DNA of 6,801 bases from Pseudomonadota bacterium (GCA_023423775.1 JAFAEZ010000160.1:1-6801); one strand, 5' to 3'; numbered from the stretch's first letter, positions 1-6,392 are shown. Numbers and translations are program-made. The notes: generated by a model not told the origin, from the sequence alone.

Positions 1-162
1 GACGATGACGCCGGCAAGCCTGGCAAGGACGATGACGCCGGCAAGCCCGGCAAGGACGACGACGCCGGCAAGCCTGGCAAGGACGATGACGCCGGCAAGC
101 CTGGCAAGGACGACGACGCCGGCAAGCCCGGCAAGGACGACGACGCCGGTAAGCCCGGCAAG
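1..162 (+). repeat. Six tandem 27-bp repeats encoding DDDAGKPGK
   Basis: Six contiguous units begin at 1, 28, 55, 82, 109 and 136. They differ only at codon third positions: the second Asp codon is GAT or GAC, the Pro codon CCT or CCC, and one Gly codon is GGT in the last unit. The array stops at 163, where GAC GGC GAC AAT replaces the next unit. Its upstream limit is outside the window, so six is a minimum. The unit length is a multiple of three, so gain or loss of copies keeps the reading frame. Confidence 0.97.
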
Positions 163-348
163 GACGGCGACAATTCCGGGAAAGGCAGCGGCGACGACAA
201 GGCCGACAAGCACGGTTCCGGCGAGGATCGCGGGTTGGCGGCGACGACCCAACCGGTTCATGGCGTCGACGGCGCCGATACGGCCGGCAGCCTGATCGGG
301 GATACGAGCGGCACCGGACCAGCCAAGCTGCGCCCCGGCGCGTTGTGA
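1..348 (+). CDS. C-terminal part of a DDDAGKPGK-repeat protein (5' end outside window)
   Basis: An open frame runs from the first base to a TGA at 346-348, giving 115 residues with no start in the window, so this is the 3' end of a longer gene. Residues 1-54 are six perfect copies of DDDAGKPGK. They are followed by a G/D/K/S-rich stretch (about 55-78) and a less biased tail ending in KLRPGAL. The frame is supported by synonymous variation between copies: GAT/GAC, CCT/CCC and GGT/GGC change while the protein does not, and third positions are almost all G or C. The unit is like a collagen Gly-X-Y pattern in which every third glycine is replaced (GKP GKD DDA), so a collagen triple helix is unlikely; a flexible, charged, extended tail is more plausible. 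No transmembrane segment or catalytic motif is visible. The following CHASE2 gene starts 52 bases downstream on the same strand, which suggests one transcript. CHASE2 genes often have FecR-domain neighbours, so the missing N-terminus could be such a domain, but this is inference only. Confidence 0.85.
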   Translation, partial: DDDAGKPGKDDDAGKPGKDDDAGKPGKDDDAGKPGKDDDAGKPGKDDDAGKPGKDGDNSGKGSGDDKADKHGSGEDRGLAATTQPVHGVDGADTAGSLIGDTSGTGPAKLRPGAL

Positions 349-390
349 TCGGCCAGAACTTTGCCGCCTTCCGGCTGGGAGACGGCAGAC

Positions 391-394
391 AGGA
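391..394 (+). promoter_or_regulatory. Ribosome binding site of the CHASE2-EAL gene
   Basis: AGGA lies six bases before the ATG at 401 and supports that start. I see no clear promoter boxes or hairpin in the 52-base gap (349-400), which fits co-transcription with the repeat-protein gene. Confidence 0.6.
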
Positions 395-400
395 CGCGAA

Positions 401-2734
401 ATGTCGTTGAACCTCGCCCAGATCAGCCCCGCCTTCGTGCGATGGCGCCGCAAGGTCATCATCGGCGCGGCGGCGGCGCTCGGCATCGCCTTGCTCGCAA
501 CCGGGCAGGGGGCAGGGCTCGACCACCATCTGCGCGACCTGCGCGATGGCCTTCGTTCCCACGCGGCGAGCGGCGAGGTGCATCTCGTCGAGATCGACGC
601 CCGCAGCCTCGCGACGCTCAACACCTGGCCCTGGCCGCGCGGGATCCACGCCGCCTTGGTGGATCGCCTGCATCAGGCGGGCGCCCGTTCGATCGCCTTC
701 GACGTGGATGTTTCGGCCACGTCTACCCCCGTCGAGGACGCTAAGCTCGCCGCCGCGCTGGACCGGGCCGGCAATTCCGTCATCCTGCCCACGATGCGCC
801 AGTATGCCGGCGCGGGCAGCGCGGACTATATCGACAGCGTTCCGGCCGCACCGTTCGCGGACAAGGCGTTTCTCGCGGCGGTGACGGTCGTTCCGGATCG
901 CGACGGCTATGTCCGCCAAGTGCCGCTCGGCGTCGAGACGGTGGGCGTGCCGCGCCCGTCTCTGGCCGCGATGGTGGCCGAGCGCAGCGCCGCGACCGGC
1001 CAGCAGTTCCGCGTCGATTATTCGATCGATCCCGACACGATCCCGCGCCACAGCGCGGTCGATCTGCTCGCGGGCAAGGTTCCGGCCACGGAGATTGCCG
1101 GAAAGCGCTTCGTTATCGGCGCCACGGCGGTCGAGATGGGCGATCGCTATGCGGTGCCGCGTCACGGCGTCATCCCGGGCGCCGTCATCCAGGTGCTGGC
1201 CACGGAGACGCTGTTGGCTGGCCCGGTGCCGCGCGAATGGAGCGGTGTCGGGCCCCTCCTGTTCATGCTGGCTATGGTGGCCGCGATCGTGCGGCTTCGC
1301 GCGCGTCCCGCCCGGGTGATCCTGTTCACGGCGACTGCAACCGCATTGCTCGCCTTGCCGTTGGTCACCGAGGCGTGGTTCGCGCTGTCGATGCCGATCG
1401 CGCCTGCCTTGCTGGCGCTGGCCTTGGCGATCGCGCTCAGCGCCGCCGCTTATGCCGCCGAGGGCTATCTCGAGAAGGCGTTGAGCGACGGTGCGACCGG
1501 GCTGCCCAATCTCGCCGCTTTGGAAATCGCTGCCGGAAAGCGCCGCTCGACCAATATCGTGGTCGCGCGGATCGACCGCTTCGCCGCCATCGCCTCCGGC
1601 CTTGGCCCGGCCGGCACGGCCTTGCTCGTCCAGCGCGTCGCCGATCGGCTTCGCTTCTCGCATCGCGGCCGCGAAATCTATCGTACCGACGCCTCCAACC
1701 TCGCCTGGATCGAATTGCCGGGCGACGAGGACAGCCTCGAGGACCGCCTGGACGCGCTCGCGGCGCTGATGCGCTCACCGGTCGAGTGCGGACGGCTGGT
1801 GGATGTGTCGCTCACCTTCGGCCTCGCCACCGGCGATGAGGTTGATGCCCGGCAACTGGTCGCCAATGCCTCGCTCTCGGCGCTCCATGCCGCTCAGCGC
1901 GGTGCCCGTTGGGAGCGGTTCATCGACTCGGGCAGCGACGAGATTGGCTGGCATCTCTCGTTGCTGGGCGAGATGGACGCCGCAATGGCCTCGGGCCAGC
2001 TGTGGAACGCCTATCAGCCCAAGCTCGATATCCGCTCGGGGGAGATTATCGGGGTCGAGGCGCTGGTGCGTTGGGCGCATCCGCAGCGTGGGCCGATCGC
2101 GCCGGACAATTTCATTCCCGTGGTCGAGGAGGCGGGCCGCGCCCGCGATCTCACCGCGCACGTGCTCGAGCAGGCGCTGGAAGATGCGCTGCACTGGGAG
2201 CGGAGCGGCTTCCCGATCGGCGTCGCGGTCAACGTCTCGGCCACGTTGCTCGCCGACCACGAATTCATCGAAATGGTCGGCCAGATCCTGCAGGGCCAGC
2301 CGGTCGCGACCGAGCGGGTGACGATCGAGGTCACCGAATCCGCGGCGATGGTCACGCCCGAACGCGCGATCGCTGCCCTCGAAAGCTGGCGCTCGCACGG
2401 CGTCCATATCTCGATCGACGATTATGGCACTGGCCAGTCGTCGCTGGGCTATCTGCAGAAGCTGCCGGCGACCGAGCTCAAGATCGACAAGAGCTTCGTC
2501 CAGACGATCGTTACAGACAGCCGCAACGCGATCATGGTCCGCTCTACAGTCGCCCTGGCCCACGAACTCGGCATGAAGGTGGTCGCCGAGGGCATCGAGG
2601 ACGAGGCCTGCCTCGCGATGCTGGGTGAGATGGGCTGCGACACCGCCCAGGGCTATCACATCGCCCGGCCGATGCCCGCCGATTCCGTCACCGCCTTCTT
2701 GCAGGAACGCGCGGCGCGCGCCGCGGCGGCCTAG
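401..2734 (+). CDS. Membrane CHASE2 sensor with degenerate GGDEF and intact EAL c-di-GMP phosphodiesterase
   Basis: The 777-residue protein probably hydrolyses cyclic di-GMP to pGpG in response to an extracytoplasmic signal. An N-terminal membrane helix (about 18-37) precedes a CHASE2 domain (about 38-275) with the typical WPWPR (76-80) and IAFDVDVS (98-105) stretches. Three membrane helices follow (about 284-298, 305-323, 329-352), which is the usual CHASE2 topology with the sensor in the periplasm. A GGDEF-like domain (about 358-508) keeps the entry motif DGATGLPN (363-370), but the active-site loop reads RTDASNL (428-434), so GGDEF is lost and cyclase activity is not expected. The EAL domain (about 518-765) has the expected ligands: E553 in EAL, N611 in NVSA, E643 in EVTES, D673 and D674 in DDYGTG, K694 in LKID, E730 in AEGIE, and Q750 before GY. 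Loop 6 (DDYGTGQSS) is intact. These residues predict an active phosphodiesterase; the ligand of CHASE2 is unknown. The stop overlaps that of the convergent pgmG gene. Confidence 0.95.
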   Translation: MSLNLAQISPAFVRWRRKVIIGAAAALGIALLATGQGAGLDHHLRDLRDGLRSHAASGEVHLVEIDARSLATLNTWPWPRGIHAALVDRLHQAGARSIAFDVDVSATSTPVEDAKLAAALDRAGNSVILPTMRQYAGAGSADYIDSVPAAPFADKAFLAAVTVVPDRDGYVRQVPLGVETVGVPRPSLAAMVAERSAATGQQFRVDYSIDPDTIPRHSAVDLLAGKVPATEIAGKRFVIGATAVEMGDRYAVPRHGVIPGAVIQVLATETLLAGPVPREWSGVGPLLFMLAMVAAIVRLRARPARVILFTATATALLALPLVTEAWFALSMPIAPALLALALAIALSAAAYAAEGYLEKALSDGATGLPNLAALEIAAGKRRSTNIVVARIDRFAAIASGLGPAGTALLVQRVADRLRFSHRGREIYRTDASNLAWIELPGDEDSLEDRLDALAALMRSPVECGRLVDVSLTFGLATGDEVDARQLVANASLSALHAAQRGARWERFIDSGSDEIGWHLSLLGEMDAAMASGQLWNAYQPKLDIRSGEIIGVEALVRWAHPQRGPIAPDNFIPVVEEAGRARDLTAHVLEQALEDALHWERSGFPIGVAVNVSATLLADHEFIEMVGQILQGQPVATERVTIEVTESAAMVTPERAIAALESWRSHGVHISIDDYGTGQSSLGYLQKLPATELKIDKSFVQTIVTDSRNAIMVRSTVALAHELGMKVVAEGIEDEACLAMLGEMGCDTAQGYHIARPMPADSVTAFLQERAARAAAA

Positions 2735-2752
2735 TGGCCGGCCTGCGGGCCG
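2727..2752. terminator. Possible bidirectional hairpins at the CHASE2-EAL/pgmG junction
   Basis: The two convergent stop codons sit in the loop of a 5-bp stem, CGGCC (2727-2731) with GGCCG (2736-2740) and loop TAGT. A second stem, CGGCC (2739-2743) with GGCCG (2748-2752) and loop TGCG, overlaps it, so the two are alternatives. Neither is followed by a T-tract on either strand, so classical intrinsic termination is not supported. With no intergenic DNA, these are the only candidate ends for the two transcripts. Confidence 0.3.
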
Positions 2753-4122
2753 CGCTCCAGGCCTGACAGCTCCAATTGCCGATCGATCTGGGCGACCAAC
2801 CGGTCGAGCCCATCCTGGCTCATCGCTTCGGCGCGGGCGACCAGCACGTCCTGCGTGTTGGATGCGCGCAACAGCCACCAGCCGTCTGCAGTATTGACCC
2901 GGGCGCCGTCGGTCCGGTCGACTTCGGCACCATCGGCTTCCAGCCGCGCGAGCACTTCCTCGACGACCGGGAATTTGCGGCTTTCGTCGACCTGGAAACG
3001 CATCTCGGGCGTATTGACCATCGCCGGCATCGCCGAGCGCAGCGCCGTCAGCGAGCCGCCGAGGTGCGTCACCGCGCGGATCAGCCGCACCGCGGCGTAA
3101 AGCGCGTCGTCATAGCCGTAATAATCGTGGGCGAAGAAGATATGGCCGCTCATCTCGCCGGCGAGCGGCGCGTCGGTCTCCTTCATCTTGGATTTGATCA
3201 GGCTGTGCCCGGTCTTCCACATCAAGGGCTTGCCGCCCAGTTCTGAGACACGGTCGTAAAGTGCTTGCGACGCCTTGACGTCGGCGATGATGGTCGCGCC
3301 GGGGATTTCGGCGAGCACCGGCTCGGCCAGGATCGACAGCAATTGATCCCCCCAGACGACGCGGCCTTGGCCGTCGACCGCGCCGATGCGATCGCCGTCG
3401 CCGTCGAAGGCGATTCCGAAATCGAGGTTCTTGTCGCGCACCAGCCGCTTCAGATCCTCGAGATTCTTCTCCTCGGTTGGATCGGGATGGTGGTTGGGGA
3501 ACGCGCTGTCGACGTCGGTGTAGAGCAGATGATGCTCGCCGGGGAGGAGCGCGGTGAGCTTCTCGACCGCCGGGCCGGCCGCGCCGTTGCCGGCGTCCCA
3601 GCCGATGCGGAAGGCGCCGCCGTCGAAATTCTGGAGCAGCCGCGCGACATAGGCGTCGAGGATGTCATAGTCGGTGACGTCGGCTTCGAGCTCGTCCGCG
3701 TCCAGCCAGTCGCCCTCGGCCGCCCGGGCCCCAAGCCCTTGGATGTCCTCGCCAAAGAATGGACGGTCCTGAAAGACCATCTTGAAGCCATTGTAATTGG
3801 CCGGATTATGGCTGCCGGTGATCATGATGCCGCCGTCCACTTCGAGCGTCGCAGCGGCATAATAAAGCATAGGCGTGGGGCCGAGGCCGACCCGCACGAC
3901 GCCGACGCCGCTCTCGGTGAGGCCACGAATGAGCGCGGCCTCGAGGGCGAGCGAGCTGGCGCGGCCGTCGCGACCCACCGCTACGCGCGTGCCGCCGGCA
4001 TGGCGTAGCTGTGTCGCGAAACTGCGGCCGAGCGCATAGGCATCGTCCTGGCCCAGCGTTTCTCCGACGATTCCGCGTATGTCATATTCGCGCAGGGAGG
4101 TCGGATGGAAACGATGGCTCAT
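2731..4122 (-). CDS. pgmG: Phosphoglucomutase/phosphomannomutase, PgmG type
   Basis: The 463-residue alpha-D-phosphohexomutase interconverts the 1- and 6-phosphates of glucose and/or mannose, supplying sugar nucleotides for surface polysaccharide (gellan-type sphingans in sphingomonads, lipopolysaccharide, capsule). All four signature loops are present in order: the phosphoserine loop TGSHNP (102-107, catalytic S104), the metal loop DGDGDR (240-245), the sugar-binding loop GEMSGH (322-327) and the phosphate-binding loop RASNTQD (419-425). The N-terminal YDIRG (13-17) is also typical. Length matches the bacterial AlgC/PgmG family (about 460). GEMSGH fits dual glucose/mannose specificity; I cannot tell the preference from sequence. 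The ATG at 4122-4120 has GGAG six bases upstream. It is the last gene of the minus-strand operon, 27 bases after the J-domain gene. Its TAG is the reverse strand of the CTAG that also ends the facing phosphodiesterase gene. Some databases would name it manB or algC. Confidence 0.95.
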   Translation of the reverse strand: MSHRFHPTSLREYDIRGIVGETLGQDDAYALGRSFATQLRHAGGTRVAVGRDGRASSLALEAALIRGLTESGVGVVRVGLGPTPMLYYAAATLEVDGGIMITGSHNPANYNGFKMVFQDRPFFGEDIQGLGARAAEGDWLDADELEADVTDYDILDAYVARLLQNFDGGAFRIGWDAGNGAAGPAVEKLTALLPGEHHLLYTDVDSAFPNHHPDPTEEKNLEDLKRLVRDKNLDFGIAFDGDGDRIGAVDGQGRVVWGDQLLSILAEPVLAEIPGATIIADVKASQALYDRVSELGGKPLMWKTGHSLIKSKMKETDAPLAGEMSGHIFFAHDYYGYDDALYAAVRLIRAVTHLGGSLTALRSAMPAMVNTPEMRFQVDESRKFPVVEEVLARLEADGAEVDRTDGARVNTADGWWLLRASNTQDVLVARAEAMSQDGLDRLVAQIDRQLELSGLERGPQAGH

Positions 4123-4149
4123 GCTGGGCTCCGCTTGGTGGTTATGGCT

Positions 4150-4563
4150 TCAAGACGCGCGAGGCGTGTTGCGGTTCATTTCGGCGATCAGCGTATCGCG
4201 CGCAACATTGACCCGGTTGGCCAGTTCCTCCGATCCGCCCGCGTCGGGATGGACCTTGGTGATGAGGCGGCGGTGGGCGTCGCGTATCTCGGCGAGGCTG
4301 GCATTCTCGTTCACGCCGAGCAGTGCGCGGGCCTCGCCAACGCTCATGTTCGACGCCGACAGCTTCTTGCGGCGGTAGGCGGCCCACAGGATCGCGCCGG
4401 CCATCAATACCGCGCCCGGCAGCGGGCGGCCCGTGGTCAGGAGGCGCAGGCCGAGCAGGAAGAGCGCGGCGGCGACGCCATCCTCATAGGTGTAGCCCTT
4501 GAGCCGGCCGGTCCACCACGCCCAGCCGAGCCCGGCGACCGCCAGCAGGACGAGGACAGGCAT
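4150..4563 (-). CDS. Membrane-anchored J-domain protein (TIM14/Pam18-like DnaJ family)
   Basis: The 137-residue protein has hydrophobic segments at about 1-17, 29-42 and 48-63, then a basic cluster RRKK (64-67), then a C-terminal J domain (about 73-133). The J domain has the LLGV start of helix I, the helix II RDAHRRLITKV stretch and the essential HPD tripeptide (105-107), followed by AGGSEELANRVNVARD. HPD predicts that it stimulates ATP hydrolysis by a DnaK/Hsp70 partner, and the basic cluster after the last helix places the J domain in the cytoplasm. The J domain at the C-terminus of a membrane anchor resembles mitochondrial TIM14/Pam18 and its alphaproteobacterial relatives rather than classical DnaJ, since there is no Gly/Phe or zinc region. 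The ATG shares one base with the mipZ stop (TGATG) and has no visible Shine-Dalgarno sequence, so translation is probably coupled to mipZ. Client and role are not known. Confidence 0.9.
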   Translation of the reverse strand: MPVLVLLAVAGLGWAWWTGRLKGYTYEDGVAAALFLLGLRLLTTGRPLPGAVLMAGAILWAAYRRKKLSASNMSVGEARALLGVNENASLAEIRDAHRRLITKVHPDAGGSEELANRVNVARDTLIAEMNRNTPRAS

Positions 4564-4565
4564 CA
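4561..4565 (-). promoter_or_regulatory. TGATG translational coupling site between mipZ and the J-domain gene
   Basis: On the minus strand the mipZ stop TGA (4565-4563) and the J-domain ATG (4563-4561) share the A at 4563. The bases just upstream are GC-only alanine and glycine codons with no purine-rich ribosome binding site, so reinitiation by ribosomes finishing mipZ is the likely mode of entry. Confidence 0.7.
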
Positions 4566-5372
4566 GCCGGCGGCGGCGGCACGCGGCGGCGCCGCGGCGA
4601 CGCCCTGGTCCGGCAGGCCGAACCCGGCGATCATTTCGCGCAGTTCCTGCCGAGCGGCGATATGCGCGATCCCCACCTCGCCGATCTGCGCGAGATCGAG
4701 CAGGGTGAGGCCCTTGGGGAAAAGTTCGCGATAGATGACGCGCTCGCCGAGGCCGGGGATGATCCGGAAGCCGACCCGGCGCGACAGTTCGTCGAGCGCG
4801 GCGCCGACGCGACGCATGTTCTTGGCCTCGATATGCTGGAGACGGTTGCGCAGAAGCACCCAGTCGACGCTGTTGCCGGTGGTCTTGGCGCGCTGGGTGC
4901 GGCTGTTCCAGACCAGTTCGGCATAGAAGCTCGGCCGGCGGATCTTGTAGCTTTCCGGATCGACCTCGCCGATCAGGTCGAGATCGACGAAACTGTCGTT
5001 GATCGGCGTGACCAGAGTATCGGCGCGCAGCATCGCCTGCCGCGCATAAGGATCGTCGCGGCCGGGCGTGTCGACGACGACGATCTCGGCATCGGCGCCG
5101 AGCCGGTCGAGCTGGGCATCGAGATTGTCGTCCTTGGCCGGGTCGAACGTCTCGTAGGCCGGCATCGGCAGATCGATGCCCATCCGGCGGACGGTGGCCA
5201 TACGGTTGTCGAGATAGCGGCCCAGCGTGCGCTGGCGCGTGTCGAGGTCGATCGCGGCCACGCGCCGGCCGGCGGCGGCGAGCGCGACGGCGGTATGGAC
5301 CGCGGTGGTCGATTTTCCGGTGCCGCCCTTCTCATTGGCGAAAACGATGAAATGCGGCGCTGCGCCTGCCAT
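4563..5372 (-). CDS. mipZ: Division-plane positioning ATPase MipZ (ParA/MinD superfamily)
   Basis: In Caulobacter, MipZ binds ParB at the replication origin, forms a gradient from the poles and inhibits FtsZ polymerisation, so the Z-ring forms near midcell. The 269-residue product has the deviant Walker A motif KGGTGKST (15-22, K15 and K20), the switch region IDLDTRQRTL (41-50) with D42 and D44, and Walker B-like VVVDTPGRDD (98-107). It also has the family-specific NDSFVDLDLIG (125-135), DWVLLRNR (170-177) and RVIYRELFPKGLTLLDL (211-227). These set it apart from ParA, Soj and MinD and match Caulobacter MipZ as I recall it (274 residues). I chose the ATG at 5372-5370 (MAGAAPHFIVFANEKGG) because it reproduces the usual short N-terminus. 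The frame stays open to a TTG at 5417, which would add a basic extension (MRGRRGKIKRGRLSI) unlike the family. Ribosome binding is weak: only an AGG at 9-11 bases and GAGGGG farther upstream. The C-terminal tail is Ala/Pro-rich. First gene of the mipZ, J-domain, pgmG operon, divergent from panC. Confidence 0.93.
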   Translation of the reverse strand: MAGAAPHFIVFANEKGGTGKSTTAVHTAVALAAAGRRVAAIDLDTRQRTLGRYLDNRMATVRRMGIDLPMPAYETFDPAKDDNLDAQLDRLGADAEIVVVDTPGRDDPYARQAMLRADTLVTPINDSFVDLDLIGEVDPESYKIRRPSFYAELVWNSRTQRAKTTGNSVDWVLLRNRLQHIEAKNMRRVGAALDELSRRVGFRIIPGLGERVIYRELFPKGLTLLDLAQIGEVGIAHIAARQELREMIAGFGLPDQGVAAAPPRAAAAG

Positions 5373-5464
5373 GATACTCAGCCTGCCCCTCTTGATCTTG
5401 CCCCGGCGCCCTCGCAAAGACGCCCCATATCCTTCCCTTTGCCTGTATCGGAGGCCATTCGGCC
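5373..5464. promoter_or_regulatory. Divergent mipZ/panC intergenic region
   Basis: These 92 bases separate two divergent genes and so should hold the panC promoter and the mipZ operon promoter. I could not find a convincing -35/-10 pair on either strand; TTGATC (5392-5397), TTGCCC (5398-5403) and CATATC (5426-5431) are present but badly spaced. GGCC (5453-5456) and GGCC (5461-5464) could form a small stem just before panC. Confidence 0.45.
5450..5454 (+). promoter_or_regulatory. Ribosome binding site deciding the panC GTG start
   Basis: A strong GGAGG ends ten bases before the GTG at 5465. With the conserved N-terminus (QIIREINALQ) it fixes a GTG, not an ATG, as the start. Confidence 0.75.
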
Positions 5465-6301
5465 GTGCAAATCATCCGTGAGATCAACGCCCTGCAAAAG
5501 GAGGTTAACGGCCTCCGCGCCGCCGGCGGCCGCATCGCGTTCGTGCCGACCATGGGCGCCCTCCATGCCGGCCATATCGCGCTGGTCCGGCAGGCGAAGA
5601 AGCTGGCGGAGCATGTCGTGGTCTCGATCTTCGTCAATCCGACCCAGTTCGGCCCGAACGAGGATCTGTCCACCTACCCGCGCCGCGAGGCCGAGGATGC
5701 GGCCATGCTGGAGGCGGAAGGCTGCGCGATCCTGTGGGCGCCGGACGTCGCCACCATGTACCCGTCCGGCCACGCCACCCGCATTCGCGTCGGCGGAGTG
5801 ACCGAAGGCCTGGATGGCGCCGCGCGTCCCGGCCATTTCGACGGGGTCGCGACCGTGGTCTACACTTTGTTCAACCAGGTTCGCCCCGACGTCGCCCTGT
5901 TCGGCGAGAAGGATTACCAGCAACTCGCAGTCGTCCGGCGCATGGCCAAGGATCTGATGCTGCCGCTGGACGTCGTGGGCGTGCCGACCCAGCGCGACGC
6001 GGACGGTCTCGCCCTCTCGTCGCGCAACGTCTACCTTTCCGAGGCGGAGAGGGTGCAGGCGCGGGCTCTGCCGCGGATCCTGGGCGAAACCGCACAGGCG
6101 ATCCGCGAGGGCCGCGCGGTAGGCGAGGCGCTGAACGAAGCTGAGCGGCACCTTGCCGAGGCCGGCTTCGGCCCGATCGACTATGTCGCCTTGTGCGATG
6201 CCGAGACCTTGGCGCCGCTCACCATGTTCGACCGTCCCGCGCGCCTGCTGGCAGCGGCGAAAATGGGCCGCACACGGCTGATCGACAACCTCGCATTATA
6301 G
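5465..6301 (+). CDS. panC: Pantothenate synthetase
   Basis: PanC joins D-pantoate and beta-alanine with ATP, through a pantoyl-adenylate intermediate, to make pantothenate for coenzyme A; it acts in the cytoplasm as a dimer. The 278-residue product has the family's usual length (about 280) and all main signatures: PTMGALHAGH (28-37) with the nucleotidyltransferase HxGH histidines H34 and H37, SIFVNPTQFGPNEDL (54-68), RPGHFDGVAT (121-130), FGEKDYQQL (146-154), and the KMSKS-like region LSSRNVYLS (184-192). The start is a GTG with GGAGG ten bases upstream. It is transcribed away from mipZ and ends in TAG. The other pantothenate genes panB and panD are not in the window, so panC appears to be a stand-alone gene here rather than part of a panBC operon. 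The 91 bases after the stop separate it from the next gene. Confidence 0.98.
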   Translation: MQIIREINALQKEVNGLRAAGGRIAFVPTMGALHAGHIALVRQAKKLAEHVVVSIFVNPTQFGPNEDLSTYPRREAEDAAMLEAEGCAILWAPDVATMYPSGHATRIRVGGVTEGLDGAARPGHFDGVATVVYTLFNQVRPDVALFGEKDYQQLAVVRRMAKDLMLPLDVVGVPTQRDADGLALSSRNVYLSEAERVQARALPRILGETAQAIREGRAVGEALNEAERHLAEAGFGPIDYVALCDAETLAPLTMFDRPARLLAAAKMGRTRLIDNLAL

Positions 6302-6326
6302 GCTTCCGGTAGGGCCGCTTTCGCCG

Positions 6327-6334
6327 TTAACCAT
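6327..6334 (+). promoter_or_regulatory. CtrA-like half-site TTAACCAT
   Basis: TTAACCAT matches the half-site form of the binding sequence for CtrA, the alphaproteobacterial cell-cycle regulator. A full site is TTAA, seven bases, TTAA; here the second half, seven bases on, is only TTTC (6338-6341). It lies 66 bases before the GTG of the Sel1 gene and 26 bases after the panC stop. Motif evidence only. Confidence 0.3.
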
Positions 6335-6359
6335 TTCTTTCCACCATGAGGCGGATCAT

Positions 6360-6383
6360 CCCTTTGTCAGACCAGACAAAGGG
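6360..6383 (+). promoter_or_regulatory. 9-bp perfect inverted repeat before the Sel1 gene
   Basis: CCCTTTGTC (6360-6368) and GACAAAGGG (6375-6383) are perfect reverse complements around a six-base loop, AGACCA. The right arm covers most of the AAGGGG (6379-6384) that is the best ribosome binding site for the GTG at 6393. The left arm overlaps TTGTCA (6364-6369), a fair -35 box with TGTATT (6387-6392) 17 bases on. It could be an mRNA hairpin controlling translation, a protein operator, or the panC terminator. The last is least likely because no T-run follows on either strand. Confidence 0.6.
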
Positions 6384-6392
6384 GCATGTATT

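Noticed and set aside
163..198. EF-hand-like calcium loop (DGDNSGKGSGDD)
   Set aside because: The spacing of acidic residues resembles a loop, but there are no flanking helices or hydrophobic positions, and the whole region is low complexity.
5..295. Plus-strand frame with TPASPART-type repeats
   Set aside because: It is the +1-shifted shadow of the 27-bp array. Synonymous variation and G/C third positions support the DDDAGKPGK frame, which ends at 348.
1775..2878. Long minus-strand open frame opposite the EAL domain
   Set aside because: It overlaps two well-identified genes, is rich in Arg/Gly/Asp as expected of a GC-rich antisense shadow, and shows no family motif.
5453..5464. GGCC, ATTC, GGCC stem before panC as a translational switch
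   Set aside because: It is only four base pairs, leaves most of GGAGG free, and such stems are common by chance at this GC content.
4662..5801. Long plus-strand open frame across mipZ and panC
   Set aside because: It runs antisense to mipZ and out of frame with panC, both firmly identified by motifs. Its composition is that of a shadow.
5378..6151. Minus-strand open frame opposite panC
   Set aside because: It is antisense to a clear panC, has no recognisable domain, and would overlap the mipZ promoter region.
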